Made by a program: the position numbers and the translations under genes. The notes beneath the pieces were generated by a model that was not told the DNA's origin, ran no database searches, and saw only the letters and a program-made list of their open reading frames with translations. A DNA stretch of 64,000 bases from Wolfiporia cocos (taxonomy: Eukaryota > Basidiomycota > Agaricomycetes > Polyporales > Phaeolaceae): NCBI GenBank assembly GCA_029448655.1, contig JACCLO010000007.1, positions 868,001 to 932,000 of the forward strand, in the 5' to 3' direction. Every line of letters starts with the position of its first letter. Within the stretch, counting starts at the first letter, position 1. Below, in pieces: positions 11,207 through 22,270 of the stretch.

Positions 11207-12011
11207 CATGCACATTGGTGGCGATGGTGGGCTCATTCTTCGAATTTTCGACTCGTGCTTTCTGTATCATATGTAATATAGTATTTACAGCTTTGTAGAG
11301 TCATATTCAATTTTTGTTGCCCCGGTGATTGAGATGGATGCATCACTCAGTGGGTGGATGACATTGGGTTTGGCACCTGAATCTCTAGATTAGAATCTTT
11401 ATCTAATTGTACCTTGGCGCTTGCTGACATTCGTTCGGTCAGACACACCGTATCTCCGGCTTCTCAATCTTTGATCATGACATCATTGCCAGCTGAGCGA
11501 GCACAAGTCTGTAGGGACTTAGTGGCCATGCCTCTGCAGTCATGGCTGCAGATTTATTTCCACACCCCTGTGTCTGATGATGATTCCCATCCTTCGTGAC
11601 ACAGACTGCTCTGTGGGACTCACCAAACAGGGCCTAAGGAAATAGGTGAGTTGGAGAGGGAGTAATCAATGCAGCAGGAGGTGAGAGGCTTCTACGGCGG
11701 TCACCGAGAGAATAGAACTAAGATATCAGAGCGTCTAGCTCTGGTCTTAAATATGTACAGGGAGAGGTCATGTGCTACTAACTAGTATGCCTACCCTAAA
11801 CGAGTGGTCAGTGTGCCCTAATGGTGTATACTGATGAGTCACTACTCTACAATGACTGTGGCCTGCCGGTAATGCCCAGTGAAAGTACCTCATATCAGAT
11901 TCTATCAGTAGCTACCCGGTATGATCTGATACTAAAGTTGGACTCTATATAGAATTCGCTATTTTTCTAGGCGCCCGGTAGTATACTAGAAGCCACTGTA
12001 ACGTACCGCAA

Positions 12012-12511
12012 TGACACAGAATTACTCAACGCGGTGTCATCCACAAGTGGCCCCCTAGGGCCCAGCGGCGAAGCTGGGTACCAAGACTAGCAGTCAAGAT
12101 ATTAAGGGGTAGTCGACGAGCTGTGAGGCGAAGTTGAGAGGTGCACACAAGGGATGATGAGCAAGACTGGGGGCACACGCGCCCCAAGCCGAGAGATTGA
12201 TTGGACTGAGGTTGTAAGACCTCAGCCAAGAGATTATATACATGAGAGGACCACCGGTACTACTGTAGGTACTTGCCCTAAAGGCGTGGTCTGTGCGCAC
12301 TAGGTACGCGTCATGTATTAGTAAGCAGTCTAGAAGGATGTCGGGCCGGGGCGGTTATCTAAACGCTAAGGGACTATCTAATCTAGGGGTCACGTGACGT
12401 ACTGGCTATGTACTCCATGACGAAGGTGGTTAAACGTTAGAGAGGAGGGCGTAAAGCCCTGAGTTCGAACCTGGGTAGAGGCAGGCCCGCATGCCACAGA
12501 AATCTGTGACA
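12012..12511 (-). mobile_element. solo LTR L9 nested in L8, TSD CGCAA
   Basis: A 500-bp minus-oriented LTR (TGACACAGAATTAC to AATCTGTGACA) with CGCAA at 12,007-12,011 and 12,512-12,516. The hairpin at 12,206-12,225 has stem CTGAGGT/ACCTCAG with GTAA, which is TTAC in minus reading. Near its right end GAGTTCGAACCTGGG resembles a Pol III B box. Confidence 0.9.
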
Positions 12512-12749
12512 CGCAAGCTAGTAGGATAGCATTCCAATATACTACTAATTACCAGAAAATACCCGACGGCCCTGTTTGAAAATGTAGTGACTATCCCAAG
12601 ATACTTGAACATACCAATATGCAGAGGCTCACTCAATCAGAGCATACTCGTCCATATCAGACCTCATTTTTTTATTGCTTTAATCTATCGACAGCTACCA
12701 GAAAATACCAAAATCCACCGAATCTCAACCTATCCTCAGAGCACTTGAG

Positions 12750-13140
12750 CCACGCGGGAGGACTGGGACTCACCTCAAGTGGTCCTCGGGCGAGGCTGGA
12801 TCAGGTGAGGATGACGGCGTGCAAGAGCACACGCAAGGCGCTGTGCTGGATAGGGGCGGGGTGCAGGGATACAGGGGCCGAGGCGGGGGTGCACTGCGAG
12901 CCGGGCTGCGGATTGGGCAGCAAAATCGCATGGTGGCTGAGGCAAGGTGGTGGTGTGACTGGGCTGTGTTGGGCGGCGAAACGCGCAGGTGGTTACAGCG
13001 ATGTGAGCCGGGTGGTTAGACGAAATCGTGGGCGGAGCGCATGGGTGGGACGCGGAACAGGGCGACGGGTAGTGGGGCGCGTGGACACTGGTTGCAGGAG
13101 GGCATACAGGGCAGCTAACTCAAGGGGGCATGTTGGCTGA
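12750..13140 (+). pseudogene. copia-type gag fragment, second copy
   Basis: The segment from CGGGAGGACTGGGACTCACC to GTTGCAGGAG is the reverse-complement counterpart of about 17,300-18,125, once LTR L10 is removed there. It is GC-rich and glycine/arginine-coding, unlike its AT-rich surroundings, and has frame changes. It lacks the N-terminal gag part and the zinc knuckle. It lies inside L8, on the strand opposite to L8 and L9, so it arrived separately. Confidence 0.55.
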
Positions 13141-13149
13141 ATAGCTGGA

Positions 13150-14620
13150 GGTGCGCGGTGAAGCAAGCTGTGCCGCCTGCACTACGAGTGCATACCCACC
13201 GATGCTGCACAAGCAGGCTGAATGCTGTGCACATCCCCACAAGCCATGGCGAGTTATACATTGTGGGGTCATGTCACACCATGCACGACATCAGCGCATG
13301 CAATGGGACAAGTGTATGAGAGCAGCAACAGAACACGTACTAGAAAAATTCGAATTTTGTAGTAATCTTCGTAATCTAACTCAGAGGGTGGTCGAGAACT
13401 CAGCAGAAGGCAGAAACACATGCTGCATGCGCATATACTCACTCATTTTCTATTTGAAGCCTTACAAAGAGCAGATATCCCCCTCTATGAGTGCTCTACT
13501 AGCCATAAGAGTTTGAGATTTGAGGATGGTAGAAGTACGAGGGAGAGATGAGAGGAAAAGACAAAGCGGCAACACAAGAACACTATGACACAATCATGCG
13601 ACTTGCTCACATGGGTGCTTGGACATGCAACAAAGTCCAATTGCGCTACACAAAAATCTTTGTCTTGAAATGCGGATTTTCGACTTGACAGGCGCTCGAA
13701 GCAAGCTCAAGTTCAATTGTCTTGACGAAGATATGTTGAAGATATGAAGCAGTATGCATGGGTATGATGAATGTCTTGGCATCGGTAATCAAACTGCCCG
13801 GACTCTTGGCATTTAACTTTTGGTATCTTTTGGTATAAATGGTTATCTCAGAGGTATATTTCGATTTATTCTGGTATTTATAGGTATACTGAGGATATGT
13901 GGTACTTTCACTGGGGGTAATGGCTGGACCAATAAGAATAATGAGAGTGGCGGTGTCACCTTGTGGTGGACATGTGGAAAGCAGGCACAGCCCGGGTATA
14001 TGGAAGACCGGAGGTCCAGTACCTTGAGGGACTATGGCTATTTGCCAGGCCCGTGATGACTCAGGCTGAGAAGGCTGAGTGCGATGTCATGAACTGGTGT
14101 TATGGACGGACTGGTGGTGACATGGGAGTGAGGCCTCGCAGCTAGCTCGGAGATTGGGCAATGCCGGCAATGGTAGCACGGAGGTTGCGTGGAGCCAGGA
14201 CTAGAAGCCCGGAGGTTGCATGGGACCGGTGATGGTAGCGCGGAGCTATGTGAATGCTGGTGATGCGTGATGGTCGTTAGGCTTCTCAGCTTGATGGACC
14301 AAAGGGACATGGAGCTTAGTCAGCTGTTGTGCCATGTTGCCATTATTATGTGAGTGGCACTCGCTGACATAGAGAGCCTGGTCGACTTGTGGACTCTAGA
14401 CTCTATGACGTGGTGTGACGTAGCTAGGCTGGGCCTTGCAGCTAGGCTGGAGCTATGGGTCATGTGCGGGTTAAGGCCTATTCGGCTGTAAGGTTCCGTT
14501 GTATAACCTCGGCAGGTGCGGCATGGTGGGATAAGTCCCAGATAACTTCGTAGCGGCTGTAGAAAGGCCAGATAAAGTGCTATAAATGCGCAAAAATATG
14601 CTATATGTCCCAAATCTGTG
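13150..14620. other. unresolved interior of L8, no gene seen
   Basis: After the gag fragment the sequence turns AT-rich, with several GGTAT runs near 13,820-13,900. A G-rich stretch follows at 14,130-14,290 with two similar blocks around CGGAGGTTGC. No protein family is recognised on either strand. The last 150 bp belong to the outer end of L8. Confidence 0.4.
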
Positions 14621-15030
14621 ACACTTCGTGATTGCAGATTTATTTCCTCCACTTCAGATACACACCCTCATAGTGTTCCTGTGTCTGATGATGATTCCCA
14701 TCCTCTGTGGTTGCAGATTTATTTCCTTCGTATTCTCAGAACCCTCCTCCTTCGCTTTACATCTATGTTCACACTCCTGTGTCTGACATTAACAAACAGA
14801 AGCATACATTTGATTAAGTACAAAGCAAGCAGATAGCGGCATCATGTTTGCGATAAATCTGCCGCTTCTATCAGTACATTCTCTCTACCTCCTGACTGAG
14901 GCCTTCTTGGGCCACGCTTGATACCCTTGTCACTTTGCACCTTGTGCATCTTCATTGGGATTGTGATGCCCAGGCCATCTTCCATAGTCACTGTATTGAT
15001 GAACATTGCCGAGATTGGTGTTGTGCACTT

Positions 15031-16530
15031 TCATTTGTTGCCTGCACGATCGTTGCCGCCTAACGAGAGCACTGGAGAGGAGTGCTGGGTTGCATAGTGT
15101 GCAGGTAGGAGTGTTGGGGGTGGCAATGGTGGCAGGGCAGAGGGCATTGACAGTGGCAGAGACGAGGCGGGTTCTGGCGGCTCCGGCAGTGATGGACACT
15201 GTGTCATGGATGGAATAGACGATGCAGGTGTGAGTGGTTGTGGTAAAGAGAATATGACGGTTGAGGTAGGGGGAGGTGTGTCCATGTGCACAGGTGCTGT
15301 GGATGGAGCAGGGTCATCGCTCTGCAATTGAGCAGGGTCAGTGCTAGGCATCACTGGTGTTGCCACTGGGAGGCGCTCCTCTTTCCATCTCTTGAACTCT
15401 TCCGAGCTCAATAGACGGAATCTCGCAGTACCAGTCTCGAACGCACAACTGAGAACGAGGAGCTCATTGCGTGAGCCAACATTGCTTGGGCAGCAGAAGT
15501 TGGTGAGTGGCCAACCTTCCACTATTATCCCGTACTTCGCAGTGATTGTGGAGTCGAAATTTGTGTAAATCATACGAGTGACTTTTGTCTTGGTGGTCTC
15601 GTCTAGCATAAGATCAGCATACATTATGACTATACCGCGCATGATTACTTACTGAGCTTGCGCAAAATCAAAGCAGCCATTTGCTTCTTCAACTCAAGGA
15701 CCTCTTCGACATAATTGCTGACGACACCTATGCTGCGTGAGCATGGTAACAATTGGTTGTATCAAACTTACATACCTTGAAGCCCTGCCACAAGATACGC
15801 CTCCATGCATAGTCCGACATCTGCAATTTGTGTTCTGAAAGCAGATTCAAAAAAGTCTGCCGCACGTTCGGTTGTCGCATAATGAAATGGCTGATTTGAC
15901 AGGTCCATGTTCCCTTGCACTGCAATAATCACGCATTCAATGCCAGTGCGTTCATACAGCGCCGCAACCCATCTAGTGTTATAACTGTACAAGGACATAT
16001 AATAAAATATGATGCACCTCCCATTTGATGTTGGCAAGAGTGGCATGAGCATCGTGGAATGCGTGAACTGGGAGCTGATGTTTAGCAGTAGCCCGCATTT
16101 CACGTCTATCCACAAGTTCCTCGATTGCATCCTCGATCGCTGCCAGTCATTCTTCAGGGGTTAATGATTTCCATCGCTGTGAGATTTGAGCTGTCGGCTC
16201 AGAGGACTTCTTGCAGGGCACGTCAGGGGGCAACACTTCAAACAAGACGTTAGTAGAATGAACAAGTGAAGAGATGATGCATACCTGAATTGATCTGACG
16301 AACTTCTTGGCTGAGATATGCATTCCATCGGTTGACTTTGCGCTTCTTGGACCGAAGGTAAGTGGTCTGCATGATAAGATGATAGTAGTAGTCGTCAGTG
16401 TGGCCGCCGAAGTGTTGTCGAAAGGACTGGGCGATAGCCCACATGCTTCCACGGGTGTCTTCTAGTGCTGATGTCAACATCTGCTTCCGGAGTGCTTGTG
16501 CCGCCAGTTGCATCACCCCATCAGCAAAAC
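15031..16530 (-). CDS. KDZ-element accessory protein 1 (Agaricomycete hypothetical)
   Basis: A multi-exon minus-strand gene next to the left arm. The reading order begins near 16,516 with MMQLAAQALRKQML, a helical stretch. KVNRWNAYLSQEVRQIN follows, a short basic Trp/Asn motif like the start of an HMG-type box. Next come TAQISQRWKSLTPEEW, the block RWVAALYERTGIECVIIAV (15,900-16,000), ATTERAADFFESAF and VEEVLELKKQMAALIL. The last large exon is MIYTNFDSTITAKYGIIVEGW, ending in a Pro/Ser-rich tail at 15,031. This block order matches a protein type I recall from many mushroom genomes, where it has no assigned function. Short introns lie near 16,260-16,300, 15,990-16,020 and 15,650-15,770; exact boundaries are not resolved. 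No obvious stop inside the conserved blocks was found. Its place inside the KDZ inverted repeats suggests a role in, or a ride on, the element. Confidence 0.55.
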
Positions 16531-16949
16531 GTGAGATGACTTACCAGTGCTGGAGGTGATTTATCTGTGCTGGAGGTACTTGCCAATCGGGGAAGGATAT
16601 GATCTCTGTAGATAAGCGCTGATAAGATCGACAGCAGAGTGGCATTCAATCGCCACTCTGAAGGTATCTTATCAGCGTCAGTCAAACTCAACGTGTGACT
16701 GGGAAATTAATCACCAGACTGGTAAACTAATCATCAGACTGGTATAGAATTGTCATGAGGTGCCTCAAGGCTGATGTAATATAGTGCCGATAACGCGGCT
16801 CCTGTTCTTTCACATTGCTCGTCAGCCACAATCCCGTTATGGTAATATTGTTACTTAGATTGGCAGAACTACTATGTCTAACGTCATTTTGTGTCAGTGG
16901 CTTCGTTTAGGTTTTTTCACTCATTCTGTCGCCTCTTCAACTTTATTCC

Positions 16950-18353
16950 CAAGTCACACATAAACACGCTCATGGCAAATTGGCACACGCATACATCTTC
17001 CACTTTTTCTTGTTCGAGCCCCCCGTATCCATCCGTTTCCACACCGCCCTCGTTGGCTGGCTTCGCAGTCCGTCTGGAGGCTTGTGCTTGCACTTTCTAT
17101 CCCACGCGGCCAACGGCGTTCGTCGTCGTCAGTTGTACTTGCTATCCCGTGCATCCCCTCGCGGTACAAAGTGTGCCTCCTCGTCCCTCTCTCCCTCCTC
17201 CACCTTTTCTGACTTACCCGGGCAGTTTGCCCGAATGTGCCCCTCTTTCCTGCACCGAAAACAAGTGTGCTTGTCAGCGCCCCCTGCCTTGCCGCCCCAT
17301 GTCTTTGCAACCAGTGTCTGCACGCCCCGCTACCCGACGCCCTGTTCCGCATCCCGCCCATGCGCTCCGCCCGTGATTTCATCTAACCACCCGGCTCGCG
17401 TCGCCGTAACCACCTGTGCGTTTCGCCACCCAACCCGGCCCGGTCACGCCACCGCCTCGTCTCGGCCACCATGCGATTTCGCTGCCCAATCCGCAGCCCG
17501 GCTCGCAGCGCACCCCCACCCCGGCTCCTGTATGTCACAGATTTTGGGGCGCAGCCCAGGATCTGCCTCCTCCGAGAGTCGAACGCACAAACGGGTGAGA
17601 CCGAGGTCATGTGACTGATAGATTAGATAAAGCGCGTTGCAGATAGGCGGTACGATACGGTACGCCCGTTCCGCCGGGCCGCTCACGTGGTATGTAGATG
17701 GCGCCATAGCGTGACCGTATGACAATAGTAGCGCACGGCCCCCTTTAGGGTGGGCCGCTACGTCTTAGTTACGTTGCCTCTACATGTATATATACTGCGT
17801 CGTTCTGAGGGTTACACCTCAGAACTGTTAATCTCGATGTATGGGCGATAGCCCTCCTCTCTCTGCTACCACTAGGCGTGCTCCCTTGTAGTCCCGACTA
17901 GCGACACTCCAACATAGCGCGACACCATAGATACTCAACGTATCGTCGTACTAGGAGGCTAGGACATAGGGATATAGGGGGATAGTACGTCTTGTAGAGT
18001 TTGTGTCACTGTATCCCTGCGCCCCGCCCCTATTCGGCCCAGCACCTTGCGCATGCTCTTGCACGCCATAATCCTCACCCGACCCAGCCTCGCCTGAAGA
18101 CCACTTGAGGTGAGTCCCGGTCCTCCCACGTGGCTCGTGCTCACATCTCCGCGGTGTCCCACACGTCCTTTTTCTTCTCCAGCCACTCTGCCTGCTTCGC
18201 TGCCAGCAAATCCAATGGCAGTTGTTCCTCAATCATGACGACGTCCCACAGGTCCTGCCGAATCAATTCGGCCTCCATGCGAATCGACCATTCGGCGTAA
18301 TTCCCCTCTTCCAGTAGGGGAAACTTCGAAATCTTCTCTGCTGGAACTGACAT
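16950..18353 (-). pseudogene. copia-type gag polyprotein remnant
   Basis: Reading on the minus strand from 18,353, the N-terminus includes KFPLLEEGNYAEWSIRMEAE and then LIRQDLWDVV. This is the typical start of Ty1/copia gag (DUF4219/UBN2 type), in which a Trp-rich segment precedes the capsid-like fold. Downstream, about 17,250-17,290, lies CFRCRKEGHIRANC, a perfect CX2CX4HX4C zinc knuckle. The frame is interrupted by solo LTR L10 (17,533-18,008) and by frame changes in the Gly/Arg-rich middle. Reading stops making sense before the protease, so only gag is preserved. In a complete element this protein would build the particle and bind RNA. Confidence 0.7.
17533..18008 (+). mobile_element. solo LTR L10 in the gag remnant, TSD CTGTA
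   Basis: A 476-bp LTR (TGTCACAGATTTTGG to GTTTGTGTCA) with CTGTA at 17,528-17,532 and 18,009-18,013. TATA-like TGTATATATAC lies near 17,786. The hairpin at 17,802-17,825 has stem GTTCTGAGG/CCTCAGAAC and loop GTTACA. Confidence 0.9.
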
Positions 18354-19084
18354 GCTGCCCAGGCTGACGACGATGTGTGAGGATGAGAACGAGTAGAAGA
18401 TAGGTAAGTTGACCAGTAATTGCGAGGCATTGTGATACTGAGATCAGCCACAAAGTATGGGGTGCGTTTGTGTCAAAATTCACGGGAAGGCGCCTGCTCG
18501 TGAGGCTACACGCTCCCTTTTGGACTCCAGAGACTTCATCTGAGTTACAAACGCACGGTGTAGGTATGTACAATCCATCCCATTTTATACTAACGGTGAC
18601 TCATCTGCCCGTACCGCGCCGATTATCAGCCCCCCGACTCCCACCGTGCCCGCCATTTCCGCCTATTGACTCTGATCAATGTGCAACTCTGATCGCACCA
18701 TCGCGCGCTGAGTGCGTCGACTTCCAACAGTGGTGACAGTGATGATGGTGACGACAATGGATGGGTGGTCTGGGGGAAGTGGGGCTGCAAGGACTGGGGC
18801 ATTGTGCTCATGCAGATGGGCACAGCCGGGCTCAGGAATAAGGTCGGCGGTGTGAGCGTGGATGGGGTGTGGCGCAGACGGGGTGGTGTCATCGAGCTCG
18901 ATCACGTGGACTGGCAAATGAGATCGGTGAGGTGCGCATATAGGTGTAGCGTGTGGTGTTGCGAGATTCTACTGTGTATTGTATTCACGTGCACCAATTA
19001 AATCCCAATCTGATGTACCTCGAGTGCCCTGTAGCTATCATCAGTCTGGGCGATTTGCCCCAATATAATACCTGAATCAATATA

Positions 19085-19290
19085 TTCTGGCCCATGGTAG
19101 ACCATCAGGCCTGGCATCTGGTGGCTGATTGGAAACCATTCACTGGGGGCCCTTGTAAGTTTGCAACAATTCACCAGATGCCTCTGCAACTGTGAAACAA
19201 TCCACCAGATGCCTTTGTGAGTTTCCCAGTGTTCACCAGATGCCACCCGTGACTTTGCAACAGTTTACCGGATGCCTCGGTATTTTCCCA
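19085..19290. repeat. degenerate tandem repeats around CACCAGATGCC
   Basis: Five to six imperfect units of about 30-35 bp share the core TTCACCAGATGCC, often followed by a purine-poor TTTGCAAC or GTGAAACAA segment. They lie in the right part of the 16,607-19,379 element. No reading frame is supported across them. They may be subterminal binding sites or simple decay of a short-period array. Confidence 0.5.
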
Positions 19291-19745
19291 GAGGTCAAAA
19301 TACAAAACATATTTTATCGGCCTAAATCGGTCTGATAATGTATACCAGTCTGACATCACTTTATCTACGCTTATCTACTATCTCGCCTTTTGCTGATGCC
19401 TGTCTTCTGCTTCCTGCGGGAGGGTCCATTGCTTGCTTCTATGTCTCCAGGAGTATCTTATGTTAGTATTCCTCCTGGTACGAGACGTGCAAAGCAGCTC
19501 ACCGATGGCTGGAGTGTGGTGAGCCATATTGAGATCACTACACACCCAGCCGTGTCGAGCAGATCCGAAATAGAATGGGTGGGAGGACGAAGGCCATAAT
19601 TTGATAACGATGCTTCTCTTCTGTGAAGTGTTGAGAAGAGGAAGAAGGTGCCAAGTCAACTTCGAAAACTTTCACAACACGTGATTGCTCATCCAACCCA
19701 TCCTCGACACAGGACATTCAATTTGGCAGCTGTAAGTACATCACT

Positions 19746-21554
19746 TCATGAGGCTAGGGCTTGTGAAGACTGATTACATCCTATACCACACAGATAGTAA
19801 AGGAATTCCATCTTGGAGACAACTGCGCTGTAGGGCGCCAGCGTGGCCGAGAACTGCTCCGGCGAAGAACTATATGCGTATGCTTCTATGATACAAAGGC
19901 AAGCATCTACATCATATCTGTGTGTCATCAGATAATAGTCTGCATACGGTCCTAGGGATGCAATGAAACGTCTGAGCGGGTTGGGACGATGCCCAGTGTG
20001 CACGTAAACGACATCCTGGAACCCCCTCTCAACAAGATAGATCCAGTCCTCTGGGGGAAGAAGACTGTCACATCAGATTTTACAACTGGGGCACGGTGGG
20101 ACGGGTGTATGCAGCGAAGCAGGACAGGGAGGAATCATCAGAGGTGGTGAGGTCGTGTGAACAGGGTTGGAGGGCATAACGTTGTTTGTGTAGACCCGGG
20201 TTGAAGCAGCCAATGGAATGTTGCGTGTTGCATCGGCGTTCCCAGCAGCACAACTCTCCAAGGGAGGTGAGATAGACAAGCCTGTGGAAGAGAAGCTATG
20301 TACAAGCTTGGCAACTTCTAAAATTGAATGCATACCTGTCAGCTGCGCCGTCATGCCAACGATCCATGCCCCCGCTTCATTCTGAACGTTCGGTATGCCT
20401 GTTATGTAACATTACATGAGAATAGAGCAGCAATACATCAAAGTTGTAGTGTCATACCTTCTGCCTGTAGCCCCGGATACCAATAGGCATCGTCTTCCAC
20501 ATACAACGTAGGCCTCCCTTTGTAGCAGTAATAACGTATCGCCTCACCAAGATTTTGGAACGACATGTTCTTCTGGCCACTGAATCCTTTGACAAGAGGC
20601 TCGATTGATTCCCTGCCAATATCACTTTGGTGAGTTCTGCAATACCCAGGCAGGTTGCCAAGGCAATCGTACCATCTGAACCAGATCCCTGTCTTGCGAC
20701 CATACAGTACAGCATAAAAAGCCTTAGCATCCGGATAGTCCTCGATTTCCTTGACTGCCGGGGATTCCAGAATGCTTGTAACGATCTGCACGACAGTATG
20801 CGCAGGTGGTTCTTCCATTGTCACATTGTGGAAATACCTGACTTGCAGCTCAAAAAGCTTGTCGGCCTCCCTCTGATTATTGCAATGTATGACAATTGGA
20901 AATGGGTAAGGATACTTGTTTTCTGCAAGTTCACGAGGGCTTCACACACATGCTGGTGAGTTTGTCACAATTTTGGTGATGTTATCTTATTTTTACAGAA
21001 CGCCTTTCGCTGGGGTCGAACTCGCGACTTCAGACGACAAAGGCATGTGACCGTCTTACAGCGGCATGTTACTTACAGTAGATAATGCGCGTCTCTGTAG
21101 AGTAGATAAGATAAGTACATCAGTTGGTTACATAAGCATTCCAGACCCCTGACTGGTAGGTGCATGCGCACAGGCCACGTCGCTTTAGGGCAAGGGTTAC
21201 TACTAGGGATTACAGCGCTACTCTGATGTATATATACCTTAGGGTTCTGAGCCGTTTACCTCAGAACCTTTATTCTCTACCATGCCTTAGGGCACTTAAC
21301 ATCCATCCTGCGCGCTCTCCCTTTAAGACGCTTGCTAGTCTGTTGACATACCTCGACCTCGACTTAGGCGTGGTGACCCTTCGTTGACCTAGTCTAGGGA
21401 CTCAGACTTGTGAGCAGGGACTTAGGCATTGAGGGATGACCCAGAAGATGTTTTGGGTCAGAGTTGCTATGTAGTAATTAATACTTAAACTCACGTACTG
21501 CACATTATAAATCCCAGCCTTTGAGCCTCCAAGTACGATCCATCGGCTATCCAT
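19746..21554 (-). CDS. KDZ-element accessory protein 2, viroplasmin/RNase H1-N-like
   Basis: The likely start at 21,554 gives MDSRWIVLGGSKAGIYNVQ, ending at a GTACGTGAG splice donor. Solo LTR L11 (20,963-21,460) lies in this first intron. The next exon reads ENKYPYPFPIVIHCNNQREA. The central exon has FYAVLYGRKTGIWFRWYDC and, about 30 residues later, KGFSGQKNMSFQNLGEAI. These are the two halves of the hybrid-binding domain found at the N-terminus of RNase H1 and in the viroplasmin family. That fold binds RNA-DNA hybrids or RNA in characterised members. A Pro/Ser-rich linker (20,354-20,073) and a C-terminal block DWIYLVERGFQDVVYVHTGH, then RFIASLGPYADYYLMTHRYD, follow to 19,746. The C-terminal family is not recognised. 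No stop inside the exons was found, so this gene may still be readable if the LTR is spliced out. Confidence 0.55.
20963..21460 (+). mobile_element. solo LTR L11, TSD GAGTT
   Basis: A 498-bp LTR (TGTCACAATTTTGG to GTTTTGGGTCA) with GAGTT at 20,958-20,962 and 21,461-21,465. TATA-like TGTATATATACC lies near 21,228. The hairpin at 21,243-21,268 has stem GGTTCTGAG/CTCAGAACC and loop CCGTTTAC. It closely resembles L14 (30,416-30,908) in inverse orientation, including the block CTCCCTTTAAGACGC. Confidence 0.9.
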
Positions 21555-22044
21555 GGTTGAGTAGGTACGGTAGTTCTGAAATATGGCTATAAGCTTGTCA
21601 GGGAGTTACGTCGAAAACGAGGAGGTGAGCGTATTCTTGTTTCAGTGAACACACCGCTCTTCGAGCTTAATATAAAATCCGTCTTGTCGGTACCGGAAGT
21701 CTTGTGGGTGAGGTAGATATGAGCAGGGTGGGCAGGCAGTTATAGCTTAAGCAAGAGTGGTTGATCAGGTGCTGTGCGACAGAGTAGACGCATCGAACAG
21801 ACAGCCGCATCAAGCTGCAGCAGTCACGTCAAGCAGTCACGTCAAGCTGCAGCAGTCGCATCTCGTGTCCCCCCTCGATCAACCACACATCTCAAGGTAC
21901 ATCCCTTCAAACTTCACATGCACACATATTAAAGTCCCGTCTTTTCATCCGGTGCATAGTACAGTGACTAATAGTCTATTTTGTTACAGTAAAGTAATTC
22001 ACGCGTGTCCAGAGCCGCGAGCTCTCTATTGCATGTAGCATTAA

Positions 22045-22250
22045 AGTTGAGTTGTGTGTTATTATTCCCATCCTTTGTGGCTGCAGATTCATTTCCTCCA
22101 TTCAAGATACACACCTTCATAACGCTCCTGTGTCTGATGATGATTCCCATCCTTTGTGGTTGCAGATTTATTTCCTCCGTTTAAGATACACACCTTCATA
22201 ATGCTCCTGTGTCTGATGATGATTCCCATCCTCCGTGGTTGCAGATTAAA
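22045..22250. repeat. internal array of the KDZ arm repeat unit
   Basis: About two and a half direct copies of a unit of roughly 72 bp. Each contains ATTCCCATCC, GTGG(C/T)TGCAGATT, TTTCCTCC, AGATACACACCTTCAT and CTCCTGTGTCTGATGATG. The same unit forms the inner ends of both KDZ terminal repeats (11,540-11,596 with 14,629-14,700, and 26,780-26,930). This third array sits just downstream of the transposase gene. Confidence 0.75.
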
Positions 22251-22270
22251 GTTGAGTCATGCACTAATTT

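Larger units (their letters stand above)
11597..14623 (-). mobile_element. composite solo LTR L8, TSD CTTCG
   Basis: Bounded by TGACACAG on the left and AAATCTGTGACA on the right, with CTTCG at 11,592-11,596 and 14,624-14,628. Its removal restores the KDZ left arm. The left part has a hairpin at 11,727-11,743 (stem CAGAGC/GCTCTG) and a reversed TAAATAT box. The middle was later filled by L9 (12,012-12,511) and by about 1.9 kb containing a copia-type gag fragment. The boundaries of that last insertion are not resolved. Confidence 0.7.
10382..14790 (+). repeat. left terminal inverted repeat of KDZ element
   Basis: The arm runs 10,382-11,596 and, after the composite LTR L8, resumes from 14,629 to about 14,790. 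It is the reverse complement of 26,730-27,799. Shared landmarks are the HindIII-like palindrome pair at 10,402-10,452, the block TGGATGCCG near 10,770 and 11,050, and repeats of TGTCTGATGATGATTCCCATC at the inner end. The arm is longer than the right one by a 303-bp tandem duplication. Confidence 0.85.
16607..19379 (-). mobile_element. gag-only element with inverted ends, TSD ATCTC
   Basis: The ends form the inverted pair GTAGATAAGCG (16,608-16,618) and CGCTTATCTAC (19,368-19,378), flanked by ATCTC at 16,602-16,606 and 19,380-19,384. Without the nested L10 it is about 2.3 kb. It contains a copia-type gag on the minus strand but no protease, integrase or RT that I can find. Near the left end is a strong hairpin (16,619-16,678, arms CTGATAAGAT/ATCTTATCAG and CAGAGTGGC/GCCACTCTG). 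The ends are not TG...CA, so it may be a chimera, such as a gag fragment carried by a DNA element. Confidence 0.45.

Noticed and set aside
11597..14623. L8 as a full-length copia element with gag inside its own LTRs
   Set aside because: The gag fragment lies on the opposite strand to the LTR, lacks pol, and no second LTR copy flanks it.
19085..19290. Repeats around CACCAGATGCC as a CRISPR-like array
   Set aside because: Units are degenerate, spacing is irregular, and the genome is eukaryotic.
19746..21554. Viroplasmin-like domain as a sign of an integrated plant virus
   Set aside because: The same fold is the N-terminal domain of cellular RNase H1, the gene has fungal-type introns, and no other viral domain is nearby.
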